A stretch of 64,000 nt of DNA from Verrucomicrobiia bacterium (GTDB lineage: Bacteria; Verrucomicrobiota; Verrucomicrobiia; Limisphaerales; DSYF01). How positions within the stretch are numbered: position 1 is the first letter of the stretch; each line of letters begins with the position of its first letter. The DNA is taken from positions 1 to 64,000 of the forward strand of contig DASTWL010000063.1 in NCBI GenBank assembly GCA_035765895.1, written 5' to 3'. Below are positions 19,708 to 28,879 of the stretch, in pieces. The notes below the pieces were generated by a model. It did no database searches. It was not told the DNA's origin and saw nothing but the letters and a program-made list of their open reading frames with translations. The translations under genes and the position numbers were made by a program.

Positions 19708-21174
19708 CTACAACAGGCTGATCTGCGATTTTTCCTGGGCCACGACTTCGGCCAGGCTGGCCACACGGCGTTTGCGGCTTTCGATGATGTGCTTGTCCAG
19801 CGTGGCGTCGTAGGTCACCGGATAATTGCCGTCGTAGCACGCCATGCAGAAGCTCTCCGCCGGATGGCCGGTGGCCTTGACCATGCCTTCCTGGGAGAGG
19901 TAATGCAGCGAATCGGCGTTGAGATACTTGCGAATCTCCTCGCGGCTGTGGTTGGCGGCCATCAGCTTGCTGCGGTCCGGGAAATCAATGCCATACACGC
20001 ACGGATTCATGTGCGGCGGGCAGCTCACGAGCACGTGCACCTCCTTGGCGCCGGCCTCCTTCAAATTGTTTACACGCGACTTGCACGTCGTGCCGCGCAC
20101 GATCGAGTCGTCCACGATGATGACACGCCGGTTCTTCACCAGCTCGTGAATCAGGTTGAGCTTCACGCGCACGTTGAAGTCGCGGATGAGCTGCGACGGC
20201 TGGAGGAAGCTGCGGCCAACGTAGTGGTTGCGGACGAAGGCCATCTCATAGGGGATGCCGCTCTCGAGCGAGTAGCCGAGCGCGGCGCAATTGCCGCTGT
20301 CCGGCACCGGCACCACGATGTCGGCGTCGATCGGGCACTCGCGGGCGAGTTGCCGGCCCATTTCCACGCGCACCTGATAAACGCTGCGCCCGGCGAGATT
20401 GCTGTCCGGCCGGGCGAAGTAAACGTATTCAAAAATGCAGAACGCGCGGCGCTGTTGCTCCGGGAACGCCTGCACGCTCGTCAGCCCCTCGTCGTTGATG
20501 ATGACGATTTCGCCGGGGGCGACGTCGCGGATGAACTTGGCCTGGATCAGGTCGAGCGCCGTGGTCTCGCTGGAGAGCACGTAGGCATCGTCCTTTTTGC
20601 CGATGCACAACGGCCGGAAGCCGTGCGGGTCGCGGACGCCGATGAGCTCTTTTTCCGTCATGATGACGAGCGAATAGGCCCCTTCGATGCGGCGGACGGT
20701 CTGCACGAGGTCATTGGCCTTGCCGTTGAATGTCGGCTGCGCCATCAGGTGCAGGATGATTTCGCTGTCCACCGTGGTCTGGAAAATCGAGCCGCGGGAT
20801 TCCAGCTCCTCGCGAAGCTGCGAGGCGTTGGTCAGGTTGCCGTTGTGGGCGATGGCGATCTGGCCGATGGCGCAATCCACCGCGAGCGGCTGGGCATTGC
20901 GCAGGTGCGACGAGCCGGTGGTCGAATAGCGCGTGTGGCCGATGGCCATCTTGCCCACGAGCCCGTGGAGGATTTCACTGTTGAACACCTGCGGCACCAG
21001 GCCCATGCCCTTGTGGACGCGGAACTGTTTGCCGTCGGAGGTGGCAATGCCGGCGCTTTCCTGCCCGCGATGTTGCAGGGCATAGAGGCCGAAGTAGGTG
21101 AGTTCCGCGGCGTTGGGATGGCCATAAATGCCAAAAACGCCGCAATAATGTTTGGGGTAGTGCTGGGTGTGCAT
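19708..21174 (-). CDS. purF: Amidophosphoribosyltransferase PurF
   Basis: First enzyme of de novo purine synthesis: PRPP + glutamine to phosphoribosylamine. From the ATG at 21172-21174 (488 aa) the protein starts with a short propeptide MHTQHYPKHY before the catalytic Cys11 (CGVFGIYGH), as in Bacillus-type PurF. The glutaminase half has LQHRGQESAGIA and GHTRYSTTG. The PRTase half has the PRPP loop VIIVDDSIVRGTTCK. Iron-sulfur ligands of the oxygen-sensitive class are visible as CIFEYVYFARPDS, CPPHMNPCVYGIDFP and FCMACYDGNYP. An upstream in-frame start 15 codons earlier lacks family similarity. Confidence 0.95.
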   Translation of the reverse strand: MHTQHYPKHYCGVFGIYGHPNAAELTYFGLYALQHRGQESAGIATSDGKQFRVHKGMGLVPQVFNSEILHGLVGKMAIGHTRYSTTGSSHLRNAQPLAVDCAIGQIAIAHNGNLTNASQLREELESRGSIFQTTVDSEIILHLMAQPTFNGKANDLVQTVRRIEGAYSLVIMTEKELIGVRDPHGFRPLCIGKKDDAYVLSSETTALDLIQAKFIRDVAPGEIVIINDEGLTSVQAFPEQQRRAFCIFEYVYFARPDSNLAGRSVYQVRVEMGRQLARECPIDADIVVPVPDSGNCAALGYSLESGIPYEMAFVRNHYVGRSFLQPSQLIRDFNVRVKLNLIHELVKNRRVIIVDDSIVRGTTCKSRVNNLKEAGAKEVHVLVSCPPHMNPCVYGIDFPDRSKLMAANHSREEIRKYLNADSLHYLSQEGMVKATGHPAESFCMACYDGNYPVTYDATLDKHIIESRKRRVASLAEVVAQEKSQISLL

Positions 21175-21298
21175 CAACGCGCGCCACGTTATTCCACCGA
21201 AGCCGTGCCCAATCGGCAAGTTTCAAATTCAAGCGCCCATCCCAACGGCCCGGAAACTTGTATTTGCCGCGCCGGGAAGGTTTTGCTCCAATGTCCCC

Positions 21299-22846
21299 AT
21301 GAACCGCAAGGCACTTTGGCGGTTGCGTTTAAAGCGCCTGGGCCTGGCGATGCTCCTGCTGGGTGTCCTGGTTGCTGGAGCGCTGCTTGTTGAACGGTTG
21401 CGCGGCAGCCTTGCGTTAAATCATCGCCTCGCCGAACTCGCGAAGCAGGGAGAGCGTTTGCAAGTGACGGCGTTTGCGCCGGCGCGGACCACCACGAGCA
21501 ACGATGCCGCCGCCGCCCTGCTCCGCCTCACGAACCAGCTGGATGCAACTTCTGCCGTGTGGACAACGTCGCCGCCCATGGGCCGCTACGCCGCACCCGG
21601 CAAGTTGATTGTCGCCACCAAACTCAACACCTGGATCAACGACCGGGAAACGAATGACTGGCGAACCGTTGCGAAGTCCCTCGGCCAGGACCGCGCGGTG
21701 CTGGAAAGCATCCACAGCGCCTTGCTGCGCCCCGGGTGGAACGACGGCTTTGCGTATGACAACGGCTTCCTCGATTTCAAAATCGGCCCGCTCGTCGTCT
21801 GGAAAAATTTTTCCCAGCGCCTTGCGCTGACCGCCTTGATGGCGTTGCGGCAAAATGACCCTGAATCCGCCGTGGCGCGTATCGAGGATGCGGGCCAGCT
21901 GCTGAAGTTGCAGGCCAATTCGCCGCTGCTCATCGCGCAGCTCGTGAGGCTCGCTTCCGCAACGGTGGTTTGGAATGCGACTTGGGAGATTGTTGTCAGC
22001 GGCCAATGCTCCGAACCCCAGCTCGCCCGGCTGCAAGCCGCGTGGGAAGGCCTGAACTTCCAAGCCGATATGGAGCGCGCGATGCAAATGGAACGCAACA
22101 TGACGCTCGACCAATACGACTTGATGCTGGCCGATGCCGGACAGTGCGCCAAAGCGTTGGATGAACTGGAGCAGGCGGCCGAATTTGGGCTGGCATCCGA
22201 TCCGCCCACACGGGGCTTCTGGTTGCATTCTGTTTACGCTCCGGTCTGGAGCTTTGCCTGGGCGCGCCAAGACGAACTGCGTTCGCTCAACCGTTGGCAG
22301 GAGTTGATTGAATTTGACCGCGCGGCCCGGGCCCAGTCGTGGAGCACCGTGAGCAACCAAGCGGCCCGGCTCAACAATTCCACGGGGTTGTTTGCGGTCG
22401 CGCCGGACGATGAGGGGCACGCCCGGATGAATCTTTATGACCGGCTGCGTTTTCTCTGGTCCGGCCAAACTTTTTCCGTTGGCAGCAGCATGACGCGCAA
22501 GGCAATGCAATGTGAGACGCAACGCCGGATGCTGGTCACCGCCGTGGCACTGCACCGCTGGAAACTACGGACCGGCACACTGCCCGCGAATCTCACCGCG
22601 CTGGCGCCGGAACTCCTGGCCGATGTGCCGTTGGATTTGATGAACCATCAGCCGCTGGTTTATCAGGTCGCGGCTGACGGCTCGATGCGTTTGTATTCGG
22701 TTGGTGTCGATGGCCGGGACGATGGCGGAGACCCGCGCCCGGCGGATGCGAAGGGCGATTATCACACGATGTGGGACGGCCGCGACGCGATTTGGCCCGC
22801 CGCCGCCGATGAGCAGATTGCGGAGGCCGTGGCCCACGCCAAGTGA
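21299..22846 (+). CDS. Hypothetical membrane-anchored protein
   Basis: Protein of 515 aa starting at the ATG at 21299. The longer open frame upstream runs antisense into purF and is not family-like. A basic N terminus (MNRKALWRLRLKRLG) precedes one membrane helix (LAMLLLGVLVAGALLVERL), placing the rest outside. The body is helical. The C-terminal part (CETQRRMLVTAVALHRWKLR, GTLPANLTALAPELLADVPLDL, YQVAADGSMRLYSVGVDGRDDGGD) resembles a pattern common in Verrucomicrobiota and Planctomycetota proteins, where PxDP/SVGxDGxDDGG motifs follow a pilin-like or secreted core. Function unknown. It is convergent with purL, 16 bases away. Confidence 0.7.
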   Translation: MNRKALWRLRLKRLGLAMLLLGVLVAGALLVERLRGSLALNHRLAELAKQGERLQVTAFAPARTTTSNDAAAALLRLTNQLDATSAVWTTSPPMGRYAAPGKLIVATKLNTWINDRETNDWRTVAKSLGQDRAVLESIHSALLRPGWNDGFAYDNGFLDFKIGPLVVWKNFSQRLALTALMALRQNDPESAVARIEDAGQLLKLQANSPLLIAQLVRLASATVVWNATWEIVVSGQCSEPQLARLQAAWEGLNFQADMERAMQMERNMTLDQYDLMLADAGQCAKALDELEQAAEFGLASDPPTRGFWLHSVYAPVWSFAWARQDELRSLNRWQELIEFDRAARAQSWSTVSNQAARLNNSTGLFAVAPDDEGHARMNLYDRLRFLWSGQTFSVGSSMTRKAMQCETQRRMLVTAVALHRWKLRTGTLPANLTALAPELLADVPLDLMNHQPLVYQVAADGSMRLYSVGVDGRDDGGDPRPADAKGDYHTMWDGRDAIWPAAADEQIAEAVAHAK

Positions 22847-22862
22847 CCCAGCTTGCGCGGGT

Positions 22863-25373
22863 TCATTCCATGGCCCGCGCGATGGAGTTCCACCAGCCGT
22901 CGTGCAGTTCGGTGAGCGGGGCGGAGAATTCACCGGCTCTGGTCTTAATCGTCAGCTTGTCGCCGCCCACGGTGCCGATCTTCACGGCGGGGACCCCGAG
23001 CAGCTTCGCGCGCTCGATGACTTTCGTCGCGTTGATGGCTTTCGTGCTGATGACGACGCGGCTTTGCGTTTCGCCGAAGAGCAACGCGTCGAGGCGCGGC
23101 TTCCATTCTGACACGCCAGCTTCAATTGAACCGAGGTGGGTGATGTCTACCGTGGCTCCGATTAAGCGCGGCGTGTCCTTGGCGATGAGTTCGCTGATGC
23201 AGCTTTCGGCCAGCGCCACGGCAAGGCCGCCGTCGCTGCAATCGTGCGCGCTCTTGATGTCGCCGGTGTGGATGAGGCCGAGCAGCGACGTGTGCAGCGT
23301 CTTCGCGATGTCGAGGTCGCAACGCGGCGGGCTGCCGCTCTTCTTGCCGTGGATGACTTGCAGATAGGCGCTGCCGCCAAGGCCGAAGATGGGATCTGCG
23401 GTGTCCACGGGCGTGCCGAGCAGGATGATGGCGTCACCTTCGTCCTTGAACCATTGCGTGGTGATGTGCTCGGGCTTCTCGATGAGTCCCACCACCGCGA
23501 CGGTCGGCGTCGGATCAATCGGGCCGCTCGGGTTCTGGTTGTAGAGCGAGCAATTGCCGCCGGTGACGGGCGCGTTGAAGGCGCGGCAGCCGTCGGCGAG
23601 GCCGCGCACGGATTCCTGCATCTGCCAGAACAACTCCGGCTTGTGCGGGTTCGCCATGTTGAGATTGTCCGTCGCGCCCAGCGGCACGGCACCGGAACAG
23701 GCAAGGTTACGGCAGCACTCGGCCATCGCAGCTTTCCCGCCTTCGTAGGGATCGAGGTAAACGTAAACGCCGTTGCAGTCCACGCTCATGGCGATGAACT
23801 TGTCCGGCACCTTTGCAGCGGTCGGATTCGTTTCGCACTGCGGCACGCAATCGGCCTTGATACGCAACACCGCGGCATCGCTGCCGGGGCAGACGATGGA
23901 GTTGTTGCGCACCATGTGGTCGTATTGGCGATAGACCCAGTTCTTCGACGCGATGCTCGGCCACGCGAGCAGCTTCTTGAGATCGTCCATCGGCGACTTC
24001 GTGTCGGCGATACCGTCGAGGCGGAACGCGCGGACATCCTTCAAGTAAGCCGGCTCCTGCGATGCACGCTGATACACGGGCGATTCATCGGCGATCTTCT
24101 TCGCCGGAATGTCCGCGACGATCTTGCCGTTGTGACGCACGACCATGCGGCCCGTGTCGGTCACGACACCGACCTCGGCCCACGGCAGATCCCACTTGTC
24201 GAAAATGCGTTTCACTTCGGCCTCGTGACCTTTCTTCACGATGATGAGCATGCGCTCCTGCGATTCGGAGAGCATGATCTCGTAGCTCGACATGTTCGGC
24301 ACGCGCTGCGGCACCTTGTTGAGTTCGATTTCGATGCCGGTGCCAGCGCGCGCGGCGGTTTCGCACGTGGAACAGGTCAAACCCGCGGCGCCCATGTCTT
24401 GAATGCCCGCGACGCAACCGGTGGCGAGCAATTCCAAACACGCTTCGCACACGAGCTTTTCCATGAACGGATCGCCGACCTGGACGGCGCCGCGCTGTTG
24501 CTGCGCGGATTCGTCGGTCAAATCCTGCGACGCGAAAGCCGCGCCTGCGAGGCCGTCGCGCCCCGTGGCCGGGCCGACGTAGAACACGGGATTGCCGATG
24601 CCCTTGGCCGCGCCGCGCGCGATCTGGTCGTGGCGCAGCACGCCGAGGCAGAACGCGTTCACGAGCGGATTGCCCTCGTAGCTCTTGTCGAAATACACCT
24701 CGCCCGCGATGGTCGGGATGCCGAAACAATTGCCGTAATGCGCGATGCCATTTACCACGCCAGCAAAGAGGCGGCGGTTGTTCTTGATGTTTGCGCCTTC
24801 GGCGGAATCATTTTGCCCGCCCTCACCCCGGCCCTCTCCCCCGGGGAGAGGGAGGTCCGTTGCGGACGTCGTTGCTGAAATCGTGCGTGTTTGCCCGTCG
24901 CCGCCGCCAGCTTCTCCCTCTCCTGGGGGAGAGGGCCGGGGTGAGGGCGGACGTTCATCACTAATTGGTCCGAACCTGAGTGAGTTCAGCGCCGCAATCG
25001 GCCGCGCGCCCATGGTGAAGATGTCGCGCACGATGCCGCCGACGCCGGTGGCCGCGCCCTGGAAGGGTTCGACCGCGCTCGGGTGGTTGTGCGACTCGAT
25101 CTTGAACGCGATGGCGAGGTTGTCGCCGATGTCGATGATGCCGGCGTTCTCCTCGCCGGCGCCGACGAGAATCTTCGGCGACTTGGTGGGGAAGGTGCGC
25201 AGCAGCGGCTTGGTGTTTTTGTAGGAGCAATGCTCGCTCCACATCACCGAGAAGATGCCGAGCTCGGTGTAGCTGGGTTCGCGGCCGCCGAGGATTTCCT
25301 TGGCGTGGGCGTATTCCTCGGGCGTCAGGTTGTGTTTGGCAACCAGTTCAGGCGTGATGGCGGGTTCGGTCAT
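22863..25373 (-). CDS. purL: Phosphoribosylformylglycinamidine synthase PurL, with in-frame repeat insertion
   Basis: ATP-dependent amidotransferase large subunit (836 aa from the ATG at 25371-25373), making FGAM with PurQ and PurS. Small-type PurL is usually about 720-760 aa. Family motifs: [85 protein letters not shown] and [14 protein letters not shown]. Between LNSLRFGP and [18 protein letters not shown] it carries about 46 extra residues ([14 protein letters not shown], then [13 protein letters not shown]) translated from a palindromic repeat. The frame is kept, so the enzyme may still work. A TTG four codons upstream is an alternative start. Confidence 0.93.
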   Translation of the reverse strand: MTEPAITPELVAKHNLTPEEYAHAKEILGGREPSYTELGIFSVMWSEHCSYKNTKPLLRTFPTKSPKILVGAGEENAGIIDIGDNLAIAFKIESHNHPSAVEPFQGAATGVGGIVRDIFTMGARPIAALNSLRFGPISDERPPSPRPSPPGEGEAGGGDGQTRTISATTSATDLPLPGGEGRGEGGQNDSAEGANIKNNRRLFAGVVNGIAHYGNCFGIPTIAGEVYFDKSYEGNPLVNAFCLGVLRHDQIARGAAKGIGNPVFYVGPATGRDGLAGAAFASQDLTDESAQQQRGAVQVGDPFMEKLVCEACLELLATGCVAGIQDMGAAGLTCSTCETAARAGTGIEIELNKVPQRVPNMSSYEIMLSESQERMLIIVKKGHEAEVKRIFDKWDLPWAEVGVVTDTGRMVVRHNGKIVADIPAKKIADESPVYQRASQEPAYLKDVRAFRLDGIADTKSPMDDLKKLLAWPSIASKNWVYRQYDHMVRNNSIVCPGSDAAVLRIKADCVPQCETNPTAAKVPDKFIAMSVDCNGVYVYLDPYEGGKAAMAECCRNLACSGAVPLGATDNLNMANPHKPELFWQMQESVRGLADGCRAFNAPVTGGNCSLYNQNPSGPIDPTPTVAVVGLIEKPEHITTQWFKDEGDAIILLGTPVDTADPIFGLGGSAYLQVIHGKKSGSPPRCDLDIAKTLHTSLLGLIHTGDIKSAHDCSDGGLAVALAESCISELIAKDTPRLIGATVDITHLGSIEAGVSEWKPRLDALLFGETQSRVVISTKAINATKVIERAKLLGVPAVKIGTVGGDKLTIKTRAGEFSAPLTELHDGWWNSIARAME
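24817..24950. repeat. REP/BIME-like inverted-repeat element inside purL
   Basis: Two perfectly complementary 26-base arms (24817-24842 and 24925-24950) flank an 82-base centre. Each arm continues into its own small hairpin (CCCTCTCCCC / GGGGAGAGGG type). This CTCACCCCGGCCCTCTCCC family is a widespread dispersed repeat of GC-rich genomes whose translations give [12 protein letters not shown] and [13 protein letters not shown]. Here it sits in the purL reading frame without breaking it. No transposase is nearby, so mobilisation would have to be in trans (RAYT-like enzymes are the usual suspects for such elements). Confidence 0.85.
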
Positions 25374-25381
25374 GGGAAAAT

Positions 25382-26086
25382 TCAAATCAAACTCAACGAC
25401 GGGAGCGGAAAGCTAATCAAACGATGTTTCCGTAAAGTTTCTTTTGCCAAGTCAGGATATTCCGGAAAGTTTTCGATCAAACGCGCCTTCTTCTTCACGG
25501 CCATAAAGTAGAAAAACTCTATTGCTTCAACCACGCCGTCAGACGTGTTTAACATCCAGTTTTTTATCTCTTCGCAGGCCGCATCTTCATCTCCACTGGA
25601 AATCATTTCTGAAATTTCACCAAGTCCTTTGAATGGAGCGAAATTGTCGTTGTATGAAACACGAAAAGTTTTCCAACCAACTTCAAGCAACTTGTGATCT
25701 CGTGCTTTATCCTCCTCCTTGTCGTGAAATTCTTTGCTGTCCGCCTCGATTGCAATTTTCAGAAATGGATTTCCAAAATCGACAAAGTATCCGAGCACCG
25801 GAAACTCAGGATATAGAACCACAGGTCGGCTTCTGATGCTTGCCCACAACGAGCTTTCGTTTTTGTTAAATTTCCAATCGAATGGATAAACACTATACCA
25901 AGTTGTCAGGCTCTCGCTGGCAAGGGCCATGATCTTTGGCAGCGCTTCATTGTAATACCTGCGGACGATTTTACGCCTTTCCGAGTTCGGAGAATATTCA
26001 TATTCGTGCTCGCGTTCGATGTCCCGTTGAATCGCATCCCATAAATCGTTGAAGCTTTCTTCCTTCATGCTTGGGACGTTGGTCAT
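25382..26086 (-). CDS. Putative PD-(D/E)XK-fold nuclease inserted in the purSQL operon
   Basis: Protein of 234 aa coded by DNA clearly more AT-rich than its neighbours. The central part reads [20 protein letters not shown], then [20 protein letters not shown]. This is the order seen in DUF559/Vsr-like endonuclease-fold proteins: Asp, strand, E-x-D, His, RD, and a GW-x-x-x-R strand. The N terminus ([23 protein letters not shown]) and C terminus are helical. It starts 22 bases after purQ and ends 8 bases before purL, so it is probably co-transcribed. Composition and position point to horizontal acquisition. Nuclease function is inferred from the motif only, and I do not recognise a specific family. 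Confidence 0.7.
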   Translation of the reverse strand: MTNVPSMKEESFNDLWDAIQRDIEREHEYEYSPNSERRKIVRRYYNEALPKIMALASESLTTWYSVYPFDWKFNKNESSLWASIRSRPVVLYPEFPVLGYFVDFGNPFLKIAIEADSKEFHDKEEDKARDHKLLEVGWKTFRVSYNDNFAPFKGLGEISEMISSGDEDAACEEIKNWMLNTSDGVVEAIEFFYFMAVKKKARLIENFPEYPDLAKETLRKHRLISFPLPSLSLI

Positions 26087-26107
26087 TCGATTGAGCTTCT
26101 GTCGAAT

Positions 26108-26821
26108 TTAAGCCGCCTTGGCCTTCGCCTGATTCTCGAGCCAGGCGATCATGCTTTGGAAAATCAGCAGGCCGTCGTCGCTGCCGAGGAGCTTCTCGCT
26201 CGCGCGTTCGGGATGCGGCATGAGGCCGGCCACGTTGCGGCGCGCGTTGCAGACGCCGGCGATGTTGAGCTGCGAACCGTTCGGGTTCGCGCCCTCAGTG
26301 ATTGCGCCCGTGGCGTCGGTGTATTGCCAGAGGATCTGGTTGTTCGCCTGCAACTGGCTGAGCGTTTCGGCATCGGCGAAGTAGCTGCCTTCGCCATGGG
26401 CGATGGGCACGCGCAGCAGTTTGCCGGCGGGAATCTGGTTCGTGAACGGCGAATCGGGCGTCGGCGATTTCAGGAAAACATGTTCGCAGCGGAACTGGAG
26501 CGATTTGTTCCGCACGAGCGCGCCGGGCAGCAGGTTGGCTTCGCAGAGGATCTGGAAGCCGTTGCAGATGCCGAGCACGAGCCCGCCGTTGTCGGCGAAC
26601 TGCTTCACGGCCTGCATCACGGGGCTGAACCGCGCGATGGCGCCGGTGCGCAGGTAATCGCCGTAGCTGAAGCCGCCGGGCACGATGACGGCGTCGGCGT
26701 CGCCGAGCGAGGCGTCCTTGTGCCAGACAAGGCGCGCGGTGTGGCCGAGGACGTTGCGGAGGACGTGGACGGAGTCCTGATCGCAGTTGGAACCGGGAAA
26801 TTGTAGGACGGCGAAGTTCAT
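26108..26821 (-). CDS. purQ: Phosphoribosylformylglycinamidine synthase glutaminase subunit PurQ
   Basis: Class-I glutamine amidotransferase (237 aa) supplying ammonia to PurL. It begins with the family hallmark [15 protein letters not shown]. It has the nucleophile elbow [20 protein letters not shown] (Cys near 86) and the catalytic His/Glu pair in the C-terminal [11 protein letters not shown]. The oxyanion and substrate loop [17 protein letters not shown] is also present. Gene order purS-purQ-(nuclease)-purL on the minus strand is the standard split FGAM synthase arrangement apart from the extra gene. Confidence 0.96.
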   Translation of the reverse strand: MNFAVLQFPGSNCDQDSVHVLRNVLGHTARLVWHKDASLGDADAVIVPGGFSYGDYLRTGAIARFSPVMQAVKQFADNGGLVLGICNGFQILCEANLLPGALVRNKSLQFRCEHVFLKSPTPDSPFTNQIPAGKLLRVPIAHGEGSYFADAETLSQLQANNQILWQYTDATGAITEGANPNGSQLNIAGVCNARRNVAGLMPHPERASEKLLGSDDGLLIFQSMIAWLENQAKAKAA

Positions 26822-26830
26822 GGCTTAATT

Positions 26831-26907
26831 TACCGCGGAGGCGCAGAGGCGCGGAGAAAAACAAATTGAAAACTTTCCTCTCCGCGTCTCCGCGTCTCGG
26901 CGGTTTA
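26831..26907. repeat. Palindromic repeat in the purS-purQ gap
   Basis: Imperfect inverted repeat of about 29 bases per arm (26831-26859 and 26878-26907) around an AT-rich loop. Arm cores are CGGAGGCGCAGAGGCGCGGAG and its near complement CTCCGCGTCTCCGCGTCTC. This GGAGACGCGGAGA family is another common dispersed bacterial repeat, different from the one in purL. It lies between two co-transcribed genes and could form an mRNA hairpin that affects expression. Confidence 0.75.
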
Positions 26908-26910
26908 AAT

Positions 26911-27153
26911 TCATTCGATCTCCAGCTTGTAGTCCTCGATGATGGGGTTGCTGAGGAGCTTGTGGCACGCGTCGTCGATGGCCTTCTGCGCGGCGACCTT
27001 GTCGGTGCCGGGCGCGAGGTCGATCTCGATGTATTTGCCGATGTGCACGCCGGCGACGCCGGTGTAGCCCATGTGTTCGAGCGCGCCCTGGACCGTCTTG
27101 CCCTGCGGGTCAACGACGGCCTTTTTCGGAGTGATGATGATCTTGGCTTTCAT
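26911..27153 (-). CDS. purS: Phosphoribosylformylglycinamidine synthase subunit PurS
   Basis: Small 80-aa subunit that bridges PurQ and PurL in the split FGAM synthase. It starts MKAKIIITPKKAVVDPQGKT and has the conserved ALEHMGYTGVAGVHIGKYIE and the terminal helix/strand NPIIEDYKLEIE. Length is normal. It is the first gene of the purS-Q-L group, so purine-dependent control should act upstream of it, but I see no clear PurR box or riboswitch in the 100 bases upstream. Confidence 0.95.
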   Translation of the reverse strand: MKAKIIITPKKAVVDPQGKTVQGALEHMGYTGVAGVHIGKYIEIDLAPGTDKVAAQKAIDDACHKLLSNPIIEDYKLEIE

Positions 27154-27249
27154 GAACGGGCGGGAACGCCGCCGCCCGTGAATTTTTAGCCAAGCCGTCG
27201 CGCCGGGCGAGAAGTTTCTGGGCCGAAGAGGGAAGATCCGGGGAACGCG

Positions 27250-27957
27250 TTACACGCCGAGGTGCGTCAGGTCCACTTCGGGAAAGTGCTGGCGGGCGCA
27301 GGTCGGGCAGATGCCGTGGGTGAAGGCGGCCGAGGTATGCTGGGCGATAAAGGCCTCGACCCGCTGCCAGTAGCCTTGATCGTCGCGAATCCCGTGGCAG
27401 TAGGAGCAAATGGGCAGCAGGCCGCTCAACGTTTTCACGTTGGCGAGGGCATTGGCCAGTTGGTGGGAGACACGGCGCAATTCCATTGTGTTGACAGCCA
27501 TGCGGGCAAGCGCTTCGAGCGAGGCTTGCTGGGCGGCCGTCAACTGGCGCGGTTTCTGGTCGATGACACACAACGAGCCAAGTCCATGGCCCTGCGGGTT
27601 GCGCAACGGCGCGCCGGCGTAAAAGCGGATATGCGGTTCCATGGTAACGAGCGGATTCCACGCAAAGCGCTCGTCCTTGGTCGCGTCTTCGACCACGAGC
27701 GTGTCCGGCTGGAGAATGGTGTAGGCGCAAAATGCATGATCGCGCGGGGTTTCCGCGAGGCGGAGGCCGATCTTGGATTTAAACCACTGCCGGTCGCCAT
27801 CCACGAGCGTCATGATGGCGATGGGCGCCTCGCAAATCGTCGAGGCCAGCGTGGTGATGTCGTCAAAAGCCTGTTCGGGCGGCGTGTCCAGCAAGCGGTA
27901 TTGGCGCAAGGCCTCGAGCCGTGCGGCTTCATTCTCCGGTTTGGGTGGCGTTTTCAT
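27250..27957 (-). CDS. GAF-domain sensor protein with C-terminal zinc-ribbon-like tail
   Basis: Soluble protein of 235 aa. Residues about 15-165 form a GAF domain of the type often found before histidine kinases: ALRQYRLLDTPPEQAFDDIT, ICEAPIAIMTLVDGDRQWFKS, FCAYTILQPDTLVVEDATKD, APLRNPQGHGLGSLCVID. After a short helix (SLEALARMAVNTMELRRVSHQL) the C terminus has ICSYCHGIRDDQGYW and GICPTCARQHF, a CxxC pair plus CxxC pair that may bind a metal. No kinase domain follows. The start is ambiguous among ATGs at 27957, 27963 and 27978. 27957 was chosen because AAAGAAG lies 7 bases upstream. Confidence 0.8.
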   Translation of the reverse strand: MKTPPKPENEAARLEALRQYRLLDTPPEQAFDDITTLASTICEAPIAIMTLVDGDRQWFKSKIGLRLAETPRDHAFCAYTILQPDTLVVEDATKDERFAWNPLVTMEPHIRFYAGAPLRNPQGHGLGSLCVIDQKPRQLTAAQQASLEALARMAVNTMELRRVSHQLANALANVKTLSGLLPICSYCHGIRDDQGYWQRVEAFIAQHTSAAFTHGICPTCARQHFPEVDLTHLGV

Positions 27958-28139
27958 TGGCATGCTTCTTTGAACCATCTTATCGGCACGCGAGGAGAAA
28001 ACTTTAGCCGCCCGGCAAGGCTCCGGCGCTGCGGCTGACAAAGCCTTGTCACTGCAAGCTAATCTGCGCCGGGCTGGTGTCCGGCGACAGGCCCTTTTCC
28101 GGCGGCGGGCCGGGCGCGACGCGGTTTTGGCCTTTCCAC

Positions 28140-28168
28140 TTGTCAGTGTTTTACCCCGGGCCTAGAGT
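28140..28168 (+). promoter_or_regulatory. Predicted sigma-70-type promoter for the GST-like gene
   Basis: TTGTCA (28140-28145) and TAGAGT (28163-28168) are separated by exactly 17 bases, 33 bases before the start codon at 28202. The same layout with a TAGANT -10 is seen before serA. Confidence 0.45.
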
Positions 28169-28201
28169 GCCGTCAGTGACAAGGGCCACGCGTTATTTGC
28201 C

Positions 28202-28879
28202 ATGATTGAGTTGATTCAGTTTCCTTGGAGTCCGTTCTGCATCGTTACCCGACGCATCCTCGAGTTTTCGCAGGCCCGCTTCAAAATCACCGACCTCAAA
28301 CTGACCGGCGATCGCTCCCTGGTTTGGGAGCTGACCGACCAGCGTTACTACAAGGTTCCGGTGGTCAAAGACGGTAAAAACGTGGTCTTCGAACTCGACG
28401 AGGAGACCCAGATTGTCGCGAAATACCTCGACGACCGCCTGGGCCTCGGCCTTTTCCCGCGCGAACTGGAAGGCGTGCAGTCCGTCATCTGGCGCAACAT
28501 CGAACACGAGATTGAAGGCCTCGGGTTCAAGTTGAACGACGTCTTTTACCGCGATTTCGTGAAGCCGGCCGATCAACTGCCCTTCCTGCGCCACAAGGAA
28601 CGCCGGTTTGGCACCGGCTGCATCGACCAATGGCGCGCGTCGCGGCCGCAATTGCTCAAGCAACTCGAGACAAAGCTCGTGCCCTACGAGGAAATGCTGG
28701 CCTACCAACCCTTCCTGCTCGATGAGCGGCCGCGCTTCGTGGATTTCGATCTTTACGGCATGCTCGGCAACTTTCTCTTCAGCGGCCATTACCGGCTGCC
28801 CAAGGCGCACAACCACCTGCGCGCCTGGCACCGCCGCATGCAGCACATCACCCTTTCCCAAGTCGCAAAAAATCAGTGA
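28202..28879 (+). CDS. Glutathione S-transferase-like protein
   Basis: Cytosolic protein of 225 aa with an N-terminal thioredoxin-fold GST domain (MIELIQFPWSPFCIVTRRIL, then KVPVVKDGKNVVFELDEETQIVAKYLDD) and a helical C-terminal domain (LLKQLETKLVPYEEMLAYQPFLLDERPRFVDFDLYG). SPFC at residues 10-13 is the glutaredoxin-like position used for thiol chemistry. The cis-Pro in KVPVV is conserved. Substrate unknown. Its stop codon overlaps the GTG start of the phoH-like gene (GTGA), so the two are translationally coupled. That is an unusual partnership worth noting. Confidence 0.8.
   Translation: MIELIQFPWSPFCIVTRRILEFSQARFKITDLKLTGDRSLVWELTDQRYYKVPVVKDGKNVVFELDEETQIVAKYLDDRLGLGLFPRELEGVQSVIWRNIEHEIEGLGFKLNDVFYRDFVKPADQLPFLRHKERRFGTGCIDQWRASRPQLLKQLETKLVPYEEMLAYQPFLLDERPRFVDFDLYGMLGNFLFSGHYRLPKAHNHLRAWHRRMQHITLSQVAKNQ

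Noticed and set aside
23244-24878. Plus-strand open frame of 544 codons
   Set aside because: Antisense to purL. Arg/His/Val-rich shadow.
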